A stretch of 64,000 nucleotides of DNA from Bog-473 sp963782415 (lineage in GTDB: Bacteria; Actinomycetota; Acidimicrobiia; Acidimicrobiales; RAAP-2), in contig CAWAJT010000004.1 of the NCBI GenBank assembly GCA_963782415.1, positions 558,001-622,000 of the forward strand, read 5' to 3'. This document shows, one piece after another, positions 50,729 through 58,783 of this stretch. Both the position numbers and the translations under genes were made by a program. The notes beneath the pieces are model-generated. The model worked only from the letters and a program-made list of their open reading frames with translations, did no database searches and was not told the DNA's origin. How positions within the stretch are numbered: the stretch's first letter is position 1; every line of letters starts with the position of its first letter.

Positions 50729-51562
50729 TCAGTCCCAGCTACGGGCGAGCAGGAACCCGGCGGCGGCGTTGGCCGGCGGGAACGAGTTCGTGATCCCGGA
50801 GCTCACGTAGCCGACATCGCTGATCAGCGTGATCCCCGAGATGGCGGCTGCGGCGTCGCTGCACAGGAACACCAGCGGGTAGGCCTGCTCGAGCGGCGTG
50901 GACGCCTCGATGCCCGTCTCCTCGCGGAAGTCGGCGCCGAAGCCGAGCCACATGTCGGCGTTGGCCTGGGCCAGCGGCGTGTCGGTCGGTCCGGGGCAGA
51001 TGGCGTTGATGCGGATGCCCTGCTTGAGGAGGGGGAAAGCCTCGCGGGCGACATAGGCGCACACCGCCTGCTTGGAGTGGAAGTAGTCGGCGTAGCCGTG
51101 CTCTTGGGCCCAGGCCGCACCGGAGTCGAAGTCGGGGGTGTCGAGGTACTCCTTGATCTCGCTCAAGCTGGCTTCCCAGCCGAGTCCGGCCGCCGACGAA
51201 ATGAACCCGATGGCCGAGCCGCGGGGCAGCATGCCGCCGTCGAGCATGCGGTTGATCAGGTGGCGGTGGCCCACGAAGTTGATCTTCTCGATCCCGGGCG
51301 TGCCGTCGGCCACGCCGGCACACGAGAACAGGGCGTGGATGGGACCGCCGCACTCGTCGACGGCCTTGTCGATGGAGTCCTTCTCGGCGAGGTTCACGTG
51401 AATGGCCTTGGCGCCGGCGAGCTTCACTTCGGCGAAGTCCATGACCACTACTTCGGCACCGGCATCCTGCACCAGCTCGGCCGCGGCGGCGCCCATGCCG
51501 GTGGCGCCCCCGACGACGAGGACCCGCTTCCCGTCGTAGCGAAATGCATCGAACAATCCCAT
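50729..51562 (-). CDS. Short-chain dehydrogenase, hydroxysteroid dehydrogenase/carbonyl reductase-like
   Basis: 277 aa, ATG 51562. GGATGMG cofactor loop (18-24), MDFAE after beta2, SCAG, FISSAAG (Ser near 122) and Y160-x3-K164 in YFHSK. Between Ser and Tyr lies a long insertion (LSEIKEYLDTPDFDSGAAWA), the hallmark of the 3-alpha-hydroxysteroid dehydrogenase/carbonyl reductase subgroup (HsdA-like). This supports a bulky alicyclic or steroid-like substrate. It is 46 bp downstream of the CoA-transferase at 51609. Confidence 0.85.
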   Translation of the reverse strand: MGLFDAFRYDGKRVLVVGGATGMGAAAAELVQDAGAEVVVMDFAEVKLAGAKAIHVNLAEKDSIDKAVDECGGPIHALFSCAGVADGTPGIEKINFVGHRHLINRMLDGGMLPRGSAIGFISSAAGLGWEASLSEIKEYLDTPDFDSGAAWAQEHGYADYFHSKQAVCAYVAREAFPLLKQGIRINAICPGPTDTPLAQANADMWLGFGADFREETGIEASTPLEQAYPLVFLCSDAAAAISGITLISDVGYVSSGITNSFPPANAAAGFLLARSWD

Positions 51563-51608
51563 AGCTCTTCCCTCCTGAAGCGCGCCGCAGCGCGTGAATG
51601 AATGTGTC

Positions 51609-52826
51609 CTAGCCGACGACGGAGCGGACCTTGAGGTCCACGATGGTATCCCAGTCGATGCCGACCTCTTCGAGGATGGCATCGCCGTGCTCGTTGAATT
51701 CGGGCGCGCGCCGCACCGGCGACGGCTCCCCGCCGAACTGCACCGGCGCGGCCACCATCTTGAAGGGCGTGCCGCTCGCGGTCTCGCAGTCCTGCATGTA
51801 CCCGTTGGCGACAGCCTGCGGATCGGCCGCGCACTCGAGCGTGTCCTGCACGACGCACCACTGCCCCGTGAAGTCGGCCAGACGTTCGCGCCACTCGGCC
51901 ACCGTGTGCTCAGCGAAGGCCTGTTCCATGAGTGCCTGCGCCTCCAGGCTGTTCTCCACCAGTCCGGCGTGGTCGGCGAAGCGCGGATCGGTCCCGAGCT
52001 CGGGCCGCCCGACGGCGACGCACAGCTCGGCCCAGTAGCGGCTGGCCTGGAGGCAGCAGAAGGAGAGGGAGCGCTCGTCCTTGGTCTCGTAGTTGCGCAC
52101 CAGCGGGTTCAGACGTGGCGCATTGGACGGCGGACCACCCCACGGCGTGCCGCTCACGAGCGACAGCGCGAACGCCTGACCCATGGCCCACATGCCGGTT
52201 CCGAGGAGCGAGACGTCGACCGTCGTCGCCTCACCGGTGCGCTCGCGGTGGAAGAGCGCGCCCATGATGCCGCCGGCGATGGTCATGGCTCCGATGGAGT
52301 CGCCGAAGCCGGGCCCGGGAGGACCGACGAGCCGATCCTGGTCCGTCGGCGTGGCGCCGAGTGAGACGCCGGCGCGGAACCAGAACGACAGCGAGTCGTA
52401 GGACCCCTTGTCAGCGTCGGGGCCGCGTTCACCCTGCCCCGTGCCGGCGACGTAAATGATGTTCGGATTGTGGCGGCGGATGTCCTCGAGCTCGATGCTC
52501 AGCTTCTTGCGCACCCGCGGCAGCTTGTTAATCAGGAACACGTCCGCCGTCGCCACCAGCTTGTAGAGGACGTCGAGGCCCTCGGGCGTGGTGAGGTCGA
52601 GGGCCAGGCTGCGCTTCCCGCGGTTCGAGTGCTCGAGGAGGGCGTGGACGTCGCCACCGATGGAGACCACGCCGGTGGCCGCCAGGCCGCGCATGGCATC
52701 GCCCCGCTCAATCGGCTCGATCTTGATCACGTCGGCACCCCAGTCGGCCAGGAGCGCCGAGGCGGCGGGCACGAACGTGTGCTCGGCCACTTCGAGGACG
52801 CGCACACCCTCCATCACTGCGGTCAC
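51609..52826 (-). CDS. Family III CoA-transferase (CaiB/BaiF type)
   Basis: 405 aa, GTG 52826 chosen for the GGAGGAG just upstream (ATG 52814 is also possible). VRVLEVAEHTFVPAASALLA, DWGADVIKIEPIERGDAMRG, NRGKRSLALDLTTPEGLDVL, DKGSYDSLSFW (candidate catalytic Asp) and the C-terminal APEFNEHGDAILEE. It transfers CoA to a pathway acid. It lies in a minus-strand run with a quinone oxidoreductase, APH-like kinase and acyl-CoA dehydrogenase upstream. Confidence 0.9.
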   Translation of the reverse strand: MTAVMEGVRVLEVAEHTFVPAASALLADWGADVIKIEPIERGDAMRGLAATGVVSIGGDVHALLEHSNRGKRSLALDLTTPEGLDVLYKLVATADVFLINKLPRVRKKLSIELEDIRRHNPNIIYVAGTGQGERGPDADKGSYDSLSFWFRAGVSLGATPTDQDRLVGPPGPGFGDSIGAMTIAGGIMGALFHRERTGEATTVDVSLLGTGMWAMGQAFALSLVSGTPWGGPPSNAPRLNPLVRNYETKDERSLSFCCLQASRYWAELCVAVGRPELGTDPRFADHAGLVENSLEAQALMEQAFAEHTVAEWRERLADFTGQWCVVQDTLECAADPQAVANGYMQDCETASGTPFKMVAAPVQFGGEPSPVRRAPEFNEHGDAILEEVGIDWDTIVDLKVRSVVG

Positions 52827-52894
52827 TGCTCTCCTCCCTCTATCCGCTTCATCCGGCTGTTCTGAGCCCGGCGGCGACGACGAATTCCAATTCT

Positions 52895-52906
52895 GACATC
52901 GATGTC
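52895..52906. promoter_or_regulatory. Perfect 12-bp palindrome GACATCGATGTC upstream of the CoA-transferase
   Basis: It lies 69 bp before the start at 52826 in a short AT-richer gap. TGACATC also forms the half-site of the repeat at 38011-38038. An operator is possible; support is weak. Confidence 0.35.
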
Positions 52907-52954
52907 GACAATAGTCCTGTGCCTGGCGGGGTCGCCTCCTCGTTTCCGCCGGGC

Positions 52955-53938
52955 TCAGTCCGGAGGGGCCACCTGCACCAGGACCTTGCCCACCGCCTTG
53001 CCGTCGGCCACGTGGCGCAGCGCCGCCACCACGTCGGCCAGGGCGAACTCGGCGCCGATGAGCGGGGCGGCGCGGCCCTGGGCCAGGAGCCCGAGCAGCT
53101 CGCCGTCGTTGCGAACCATGTCGTCCGGTTCGTGCATGGCGAAATCGCGGAACTGGAAGCCGAGGATGTGGATGCCCTTGAGCAGCACCAGGTTGAGGGG
53201 AATGCGGGGGATGGCGCCTCCGGCATAGCCCACGGTCACGAAGCGGCCGCCGTAGTGCAACGACCGCAGGGCGGGCTCGGCCAGGTCGCCACCGACAGGA
53301 TCGACGACGACATCGGCCCCGCTGGGCAGTGCGTCCTTCAGGGCCTGGCGGAGATCGCCGGCGCGGTGGTCGACGAGCCTCGTGGCGCCGCATGCCTTCG
53401 CCGCTTCCAGCTTCTCGGGAGACGAGGCGACGGCGGTGACAGTGGCACCCAACGCCACCCCCAGCTGCACGGCGGCGGAACCCACCCCACCTCCGGCACC
53501 GAGGACAACGAGCTCCTCGCCCGGCCGCAGGGCCGCCACTGAACGCAGCACGTGGTACGCCGTCTTGTAGGCAACCCCGAAGGCTGCCGCCACACGGTCG
53601 TCGACGTCCGGAGGGATGGGTGTGAGGGCGCCGGCCCCGACGACCAGCTCGTCGGCGAAGGCGCCCACGAAACACGAGCCGAAGACGCGGTCGCCCACGG
53701 CGAACCGTTCGACACTGTCCCCGACGGCGGTGACGACGCCCGCGAATTCGCTGCCGGTGACGAACGGAAGGGGAGCGGACATCTGGTACGTGTTGGCGAT
53801 CACGAGCAGATCAGGGAAGTTGATCGCCCCGACGTGCACGGCGACGCGCACCTCCCCGGCACCCGGTTCGGGGGTCGGGATGTCGGTAACGGTCACGACC
53901 TCGGGACCGCCGTAGGTGGTGCACAGCGCGGCGCGCAT
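52955..53938 (-). CDS. NADPH:quinone oxidoreductase-like medium-chain dehydrogenase
   Basis: 327 aa, ATG 53938. MRAALCTTYGGPEVVTV start, GSEFAGVVTAVGDSVERFAV, VGDRVFG, and the cofactor motif VLGAGGGVGSAAVQLG. No structural or catalytic zinc cysteines are seen, so it is the zinc-free QOR/enoyl-reductase branch. It reduces quinones or the C=C bond of an enone or enoyl-CoA. Minus-strand neighbour of the APH-like gene (53-bp gap). Confidence 0.9.
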   Translation of the reverse strand: MRAALCTTYGGPEVVTVTDIPTPEPGAGEVRVAVHVGAINFPDLLVIANTYQMSAPLPFVTGSEFAGVVTAVGDSVERFAVGDRVFGSCFVGAFADELVVGAGALTPIPPDVDDRVAAAFGVAYKTAYHVLRSVAALRPGEELVVLGAGGGVGSAAVQLGVALGATVTAVASSPEKLEAAKACGATRLVDHRAGDLRQALKDALPSGADVVVDPVGGDLAEPALRSLHYGGRFVTVGYAGGAIPRIPLNLVLLKGIHILGFQFRDFAMHEPDDMVRNDGELLGLLAQGRAAPLIGAEFALADVVAALRHVADGKAVGKVLVQVAPPD

Positions 53939-53991
53939 ATCAGCGCAGCACTCCGGACGAACCCACACTGACCGTGCGTCGTACGCCGGAT

Positions 53992-55068
53992 TCAGGCAAG
54001 GACGGCGTACTCCGTCGACTCGGCGAGGTCGGCCGCCGACTGCATGGCATCGAGCACGACAGGTCCGAAGGCCTGGAGCTTCTCGTCGTCGCCCGCACGC
54101 TGGTAACCCTGCTCGAGCACAACAGCCAGTTTCCACTTGGCCAACACGCAGTAGTAGTCGATGTCGTCCACCTGCCGACCCGACGTGGCGGCGTAGCGAG
54201 CCAGGACCTCGTCGCGCGGGGGCATCCCTGTCATGTCGACGTAGCCACCCGCCCGGTCTTCGTCCGCCGTCGTGTCGTCGGGCCACGAGTGCACCACCCA
54301 TCCCAGGTCGAGCTTGGGATCGCCCACGGTCCCCATCTCCCAGTCGACGATGGCGGCGAGCCGGGCGGGAGCGCCGTGCTTGAACATGACGTTGGCGAAT
54401 TGGTAGTCGCCGTGCATGAGGCCGGGGATGTAGTCGATCGGCCGGTGCGCCCGCAGCCACGCGGCCGCTTCCTCGAAGCCCGGGAGCTCGCGCCCCTTGA
54501 TGCGCTCCAAGAAGGCGGTCCAGCGGTCCACCTGGCGCTCGTGGAATCCTTCAGGCCGCCCCAGGTCCTGGAGGCCCTTGGCCCGCCAGTCCACGTTGCC
54601 CAGCAGGGCGATGCCCTCGACGAGCTGGAAGGCCAGCCCGCGCCGGGCCTCGAGGTCGGTGTCGAATGGTGCCGGCCACAGGCGCCGGGTGGACATCGGG
54701 GACCAGCCGTCGACGAACCCCATGAGATAGAAGGTCCGGCCCAGCACGGACTGGTCGGTGCACACGGCGATGGCCTCGGTGTGCGGCACGTTGGTGCCGC
54801 TGAGCGCTTCGATGATCCGCCACTCGCGCACGATGCCGTCGTCGCGCGACGCGGGAGCCGACACCGGAGGGATGCGCATGGCGCAGTGGAGGTCACCGCG
54901 CCGCAGTTCGTAGATCTCGTTCTGACTGCCACCCGAGATGTAGCTGTGCTCGAGCGGCTGGCCGACGCCCAGACCCTGCGTGTCGAGCCAGGCCGCCAGA
55001 TTATCCACGTCGGCGATCGACGGCGTATCCCCCTCGAACGTCGTTGCGGTCTCCTCGGCGGCACTCAC
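53992..55068 (-). CDS. Aminoglycoside-phosphotransferase-fold (APH) kinase-like protein
   Basis: 358 aa, GTG 55068 overlapping the acyl-CoA dehydrogenase stop (GTGA). Brenner motif MHGDYQFANVMF (His near 218) and metal-binding IVDWEMGTVGDPKLDLGW; an N-terminal lobe with SGGSQNEIYEL. Coupled APH and acyl-CoA dehydrogenase genes parallel the fused eukaryotic ACAD10/ACAD11 proteins, where the kinase domain phosphorylates a 4-hydroxyacyl-CoA before elimination. A role in hydroxyacyl-CoA breakdown is therefore more likely than antibiotic resistance. Confidence 0.87.
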   Translation of the reverse strand: MSAAEETATTFEGDTPSIADVDNLAAWLDTQGLGVGQPLEHSYISGGSQNEIYELRRGDLHCAMRIPPVSAPASRDDGIVREWRIIEALSGTNVPHTEAIAVCTDQSVLGRTFYLMGFVDGWSPMSTRRLWPAPFDTDLEARRGLAFQLVEGIALLGNVDWRAKGLQDLGRPEGFHERQVDRWTAFLERIKGRELPGFEEAAAWLRAHRPIDYIPGLMHGDYQFANVMFKHGAPARLAAIVDWEMGTVGDPKLDLGWVVHSWPDDTTADEDRAGGYVDMTGMPPRDEVLARYAATSGRQVDDIDYYCVLAKWKLAVVLEQGYQRAGDDEKLQAFGPVVLDAMQSAADLAESTEYAVLA

Positions 55069-56366
55069 AGGTTCCCTACCTCCAGTTCCAGGTACTTGGC
55101 GTACTTCGCCTTGGCTGCCTCCTGCCGCTTTGGAAGCCACTGTGTCGGCCAGATGTCGTCGCTCTCCTTGTAGTCGCGCAGTACCTGGCGGGCCACAGTG
55201 ACCTTGTGCACCTCGGTGGGTCCGTCGGCGAGGCCCATCACCCCGGCGCCGTGGATCATGCCAAAGAAGGGCATCTCATTGGTGGTCCCCAGCGCACCGT
55301 GGATCTGCATGGCGCGCCAGGCGATGTCGTGCAACACGGTCGGCATGACGACCTTGGCTGTGGCGATGTCCTTGCGCACCCGCTTGTAGTCGTTGTACTT
55401 GTCGATCTCCCACGCCGTGTAGAGCACGAAGAGCCTGAACTGGATCAGCTGGGCGTAGGAGTCGGCGATGTATCCCTGCACGAACTGCTTGTCTGCCAAT
55501 TTGCTGCCTGCGGTCTCGCGGCTCAACGCGCGCTCGCACATCATGTCGATCGCTTTCTGGGCCATGCCGATGGTCCGCATGGCGTGGTGGATCCGGCCGC
55601 CGCCGAGACGGGTCTGGGCGATGACGAATGCCTGACCCTCGCCGCCAAGGAGCGCTTCTTCGGGCACACGGACGTCCTCGTAGTGGATCAGGGCATGGGA
55701 GCCCTCGTTGACGGCTTCGCCGTAGAGGCCCACGTTGCGGACGATGTTCACGCCGGGCGTGTCCGTCGGCACCAAGAACATGGACATCCCCTTGTACGGG
55801 CTGATGTCGGGGTTGGTGACCGCCATCACGATGAGGAACGACGCCGTCTTGGCGTTGGACGAGAAGTACTTCCACCCGTTGATGACCCATTCGCCACCGT
55901 CCTTGACCGCCCGGGTCGTGAAGAGCGTCGGGTCGGCGCCGGCGTGCGGCTCCGTCATGGAGTAGCTCGAGAAGCACTCCCCGTCGAGGAGTGGCTGCAA
56001 GTAACGCTCCTTCTGCGCGTCGGTCCCGTAGTGGGCGATGATCTCGGCGTTGCCGGTGTCAGGGGCCTGGCAGCCGAACACGATGGAGGCCCATTGCGTG
56101 CGCCCGAGGATCTCGTTGAGCAGCGCGAGCTTCAGCTGCCCGAAGCCCTGACCACCGAGGTCGGCCCCGAGATGCGTCGCCCACAGCCCCTGGCGCCGTA
56201 CCTCTTCTTTGAGAGGATCGATGGCCTCGCGGCGCTTGCCCTCCAGCGGCGTGAACTGCAGGTGGGGGAACACGAGATCGAGCGGCTCGATCTCCTCGCG
56301 GACGAAGGCATCGGCCCAGTCCAGCTTCTCTTGGTATTCGGGATCAGTTTCGAAGTCCCACGCCAC
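55065..56366 (-). CDS. Acyl-CoA dehydrogenase (ACAD10/11-like)
   Basis: 433 aa, GTG 56366. GLWATHLGADLGGQGFGQLK, SSYSMTEPHAGADPT, EWVINGWKYFSSNAKTASF, EMPFFGMIHGAGVMGLADGP followed by TEVHKVTVARQ. The full-length, highly conserved form of this family. It is translationally coupled to the APH-like kinase, so the pair probably acts on 4-hydroxy or branched acyl-CoA esters. It is divergent from a TetR gene across a 31-bp gap holding a palindrome. Confidence 0.9.
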   Translation of the reverse strand: MAWDFETDPEYQEKLDWADAFVREEIEPLDLVFPHLQFTPLEGKRREAIDPLKEEVRRQGLWATHLGADLGGQGFGQLKLALLNEILGRTQWASIVFGCQAPDTGNAEIIAHYGTDAQKERYLQPLLDGECFSSYSMTEPHAGADPTLFTTRAVKDGGEWVINGWKYFSSNAKTASFLIVMAVTNPDISPYKGMSMFLVPTDTPGVNIVRNVGLYGEAVNEGSHALIHYEDVRVPEEALLGGEGQAFVIAQTRLGGGRIHHAMRTIGMAQKAIDMMCERALSRETAGSKLADKQFVQGYIADSYAQLIQFRLFVLYTAWEIDKYNDYKRVRKDIATAKVVMPTVLHDIAWRAMQIHGALGTTNEMPFFGMIHGAGVMGLADGPTEVHKVTVARQVLRDYKESDDIWPTQWLPKRQEAAKAKYAKYLELEVGNL

Positions 56367-56391
56367 GTGCAGCCCTCCCTCGCTCGGGAGT

Positions 56392-56406
56392 CAGAATATG
56401 ATTCTG
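56392..56406. promoter_or_regulatory. Perfect palindrome CAGAAT-ATG-ATTCTG at the TetR / acyl-CoA dehydrogenase divergent start
   Basis: 6-bp arms with a 3-bp spacer, 25 bp upstream of the dehydrogenase start and overlapping the ATG proposed for the TetR gene. Its position allows one repressor to block both genes. Confidence 0.6.
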
Positions 56407-57060
56407 TCTATTAAGAATGCAATACCAACCCCGAGTCGCCCTTCTGCCTCCGATGACGTGGCCGGCCGCATCGTGCGCCAGACGCTGGCGAAGCGCGAGG
56501 ACCACTACGCCAGCGAGGTGCGCCGCCTGCTCGATGCCGCGTTGGAGGTCATCCGTCGCTGTGGGACCTCATCGCGGCCCCGGGTGGCTGACATCGTGGC
56601 CGAGGCAGGACTCTCCAACGAGGCCTTCTACCGGCACTTCCGTTCGAAAGACGCCCTGGTCACGGCCATTTTGGAAGACGGGGGCGAGCGTCTGCGCAGC
56701 TATCTGGATCACCAGCTGGCCAAGGAGTCGACGCCCGAGGGCCAGGTGCGGCGCTGGGTCCGGGGTGTCCTGGCGCAAGCCGACGAGGACATCGCGGCGA
56801 CGACGCTGGCCGTGCTCTGGAACGCCAGTGCGCTCGGTGGCGGCCCGGCGGCCGGGCGGCACTTCGCCGCCGCACCCCTCTCCTCCTTGCTGCACGAGCC
56901 CTTCGCCGCGCTGGGGAGCACGGCTCCCGAGCTTGACGCCGCGCTCGCCGCGCACGCCACCTTGGGACTGCTCTCGGACTGCTTGTGGCGGCAGGTCCAG
57001 CCCATGCGGACCGAGGTGGAGCGGGTCACGTCGTTCTGCCTCAAGGCGGCGACCGCTTAG
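56398..57060 (+). CDS. TetR-family transcriptional regulator
   Basis: 220 aa from ATG 56398; GTG starts further in (from about 56457, VAGRIVRQTLAKRED) would free the palindrome and are equally possible. HTH: EVRRLLDAALEVIRRCG through RVADIVAEAGLSNEAFYRHF and RSKDAL. C-terminal domain of a usual size. Divergent from the acyl-CoA dehydrogenase/APH operon, which it probably represses. Converges with the hydratase at 57057 (4-bp overlap). Confidence 0.87.
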   Translation: MILSIKNAIPTPSRPSASDDVAGRIVRQTLAKREDHYASEVRRLLDAALEVIRRCGTSSRPRVADIVAEAGLSNEAFYRHFRSKDALVTAILEDGGERLRSYLDHQLAKESTPEGQVRRWVRGVLAQADEDIAATTLAVLWNASALGGGPAAGRHFAAAPLSSLLHEPFAALGSTAPELDAALAAHATLGLLSDCLWRQVQPMRTEVERVTSFCLKAATA

Positions 57061-57833
57061 GCGAACTCCTCGGGGACCCAACTGGGCGCTCGCTTCTCCA
57101 TGAAGGCCTGCATTCCTTCGCGCGGCTCGGTCGACTCGGCGAGGGCCCAGAACATCGTCTGGTAGTCGATAAGCCCATAGCGCTCGTTGAGCATCCGCTT
57201 GACGTGCATGCGCGCCATCGGCGGCGTCTGCAGGATTTCACCGACGGCCCGGCGCGCCGCGTCCAGGAGTTCGTCGTGGGGAACGAGACGGGAGATCACG
57301 CCCAGGCGTTGTGCCTCAGCGGCGTCGAAGCGCCGCGCCGACAACAAGAGGTCGCGCGCCACCGCGAGGCCGACGTGCGCGGGGAGCACCGCGGCATAGG
57401 TGGCATCGGGAATACCGCGCAGCAACTCGGGCACCCGGAAGGTGGCGCGGTCGCTGGCGACGGCAATGTCGGCCAGCATGGCGATGAGCAGGCCGCCCGC
57501 CTGACAGATGCCGTTGACGGCGGCGACGACCGGCGCGCGGCTGTCCCGGATGGTGAGGAAGGGGAGGATGTCGTGTCCGATGTCGGGGGTGGGCTCGTCA
57601 CCGGGGTCCGAACGCCCTCCCAGGTCGCCACCCGGGGCGAAGACATCTCCGGTGCCGGTGATGATGAGGGCGGCCAGGTTCGGGTCGTCGTTGACGATGT
57701 TCACCGCGCGCTTGATCCCGAAGTACATCGCCGGCGTGAAGGCGTTCCTGGCCTGGGGCCGGTCGATGAAACACCAGGCGACGGCCCCATCCCGCTCGAA
57801 ACGCAACCCTGCCGCCCCGAGTTCTTCAGACAC
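57057..57833 (-). CDS. Enoyl-CoA hydratase/isomerase (crotonase)
   Basis: 258 aa, start 57833. WCFIDRPQARNAFTPAMYFG, GTGDVFAPGGDLGG (oxyanion hole), AAVNGICQAGGLLIAMLADI, FRVPELLRGIPDA. PELLRGIPD carries a Glu near the first catalytic position; the second is not clear. It lies downstream of the broken TetR gene on the same strand. Confidence 0.87.
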   Translation of the reverse strand: MSEELGAAGLRFERDGAVAWCFIDRPQARNAFTPAMYFGIKRAVNIVNDDPNLAALIITGTGDVFAPGGDLGGRSDPGDEPTPDIGHDILPFLTIRDSRAPVVAAVNGICQAGGLLIAMLADIAVASDRATFRVPELLRGIPDATYAAVLPAHVGLAVARDLLLSARRFDAAEAQRLGVISRLVPHDELLDAARRAVGEILQTPPMARMHVKRMLNERYGLIDYQTMFWALAESTEPREGMQAFMEKRAPSWVPEEFA

Positions 57834-57866
57834 GCGATCCTCCTTGAGCGTCGGTCGTGTCGGACA

Positions 57867-58589
57867 CTATCGCCGCTGCGCAAGGCGACCTGGGCCGGGT
57901 GCCAGCGGTTCGATGAGCCCGTCGATGTAGGTCTCCATCGCCTGGCCGAAGTCGACCTGTGCCGGGTCGGTCACCCACTGGTACTCGAGGCTCATCACCG
58001 CGATGACCTCGAGCGCGCCGCCGACGTCGACATCGTCTCGGACGCGGCCTTGTGCGTTCTCGTCGTTGAGCAGCTCGCGGACAAAGTCGCGCGCCACCTC
58101 GTAGCGCTCGACGAAGAAATCGTGGAGCGGATCGTCATCGTCGAGGCTTTCCGCTTCGAGCACGAGGTAGAGGCGCGAGCTCCCGCAGGCTCGACAGCGT
58201 CAACGCCGGGCGGGAAGCCGTGATCGGGATCGATCGCATCCATCCGGTCCCGCTCGGCAACCACCTCCCAGAGCAGCCGCTCTTTCGTGCCGAAGCAATA
58301 CAGGAGCCCCGTCGCACAGGAGCCCCGTCGCCGTCGTGCCGACCCGCTCCGCGAGGGCGGCAACACCGGTGCCGCGGGAGCCCTTCGATGCAACGAGCTC
58401 CACGGCCGCGTCGATGATCTGCTGGCGCCGGAGGTCGCCCCGCGGTTGGCGCGTGCGCTCGTCGGCTCCGGCGGGCTCGCCGTACCGGACGCGGCTCGTG
58501 CGCAGGACGCGCCGGTACGCCTGTTCGCTCTCGCGAGGACCAGCCATCGGCTCGTTGGACGCGGACTCCGCGTTCGGCGTCAAAGTCAT
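57867..58589 (-). pseudogene. TetR-family regulator broken by a 16-bp tandem duplication and a second frameshift
   Basis: ATG 58589. Frame one reads through the HTH start (RRQQIIDAAVELVASKGSRG, VAALAERVGTTATGLL). A perfect 16-bp duplication at 58300-58331 then shifts the frame. The correct continuation YCFGTKERLLWEVVAERDRM is read in the next frame to about 58200. Another shift near 58172-58195 leads to LYLVLEAESLDDDDPLHDFF and the normal C-terminus. The net change is a multiple of three. The operator core ACCGGTCGGTAC lies 101 bp upstream. As written, the protein is lost after the HTH. Confidence 0.78.
58300..58331. repeat. Perfect 16-bp tandem duplication inside the TetR gene
   Basis: ACAGGAGCCCCGTCGC occurs twice head to tail (58300-58315 and 58316-58331). 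One copy gives the expected protein; two copies shift the frame by +1. Such slippage duplications can revert at high frequency. Confidence 0.9.
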
Positions 58590-58689
58590 AGAGGCCTCCT
58601 TACCAACGGCTCATCGGGCGTTGTGGCGAAGCGCGGGCGTGTGACCGCTCCGGGCCCCATGTTCAGGGGTCCGACAGAGTTTGACTGGA

Positions 58690-58701
58690 CCGGTCGGTAC
58701 G
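58690..58701. promoter_or_regulatory. Operator core ACCGGTCGGTAC upstream of the broken TetR gene
   Basis: Identical to 535-546 and inverse of 4879-4890. TTGACT lies just before it (58682-58687). Between the minus-strand TetR pseudogene and the plus-strand chimeric frame. An autoregulatory site would explain why this TetR gene carries the same motif as the amidohydrolase and Baeyer-Villiger promoters. Confidence 0.5.
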
Positions 58702-58746
58702 CTTGCAAGCCGGCCGGATATTTCTTAGGGGTCTCAGAAGTCACAT

Positions 58747-58761
58747 TCTCGTCATGCGAGA
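58747..58761. promoter_or_regulatory. Inverted repeat TCTCG-TCATG-CGAGA
   Basis: Perfect 5-bp arms, 22 bp before ATG 58784. It came with, or now serves, the chimeric frame downstream. It resembles the TCTCA-type repeats at 26583, 38118 and 42398. The 194-bp gap 58590-58783 contains only this and the operator core. Confidence 0.4.
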
Positions 58762-58783
58762 GTGATGATACGGAGATGACGTA

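Noticed and set aside
52826..53675. N-terminal extension of the CoA-transferase frame through the quinone oxidoreductase gene
   Set aside because: The extended part is Arg/Pro-rich shadow sequence; GTG 52826 has a good ribosome binding site and fits family length.
53992..55068. Aminoglycoside resistance gene
   Set aside because: The APH fold is present, but coupling to an acyl-CoA dehydrogenase and lack of resistance-gene context favour a catabolic kinase.
58561..58595. GTCAAAGTCA near the TetR start as part of the TTTGACG repeat family
   Set aside because: It is the antisense of the coding start (Met-Thr-Leu-Thr) and lacks the second arm.
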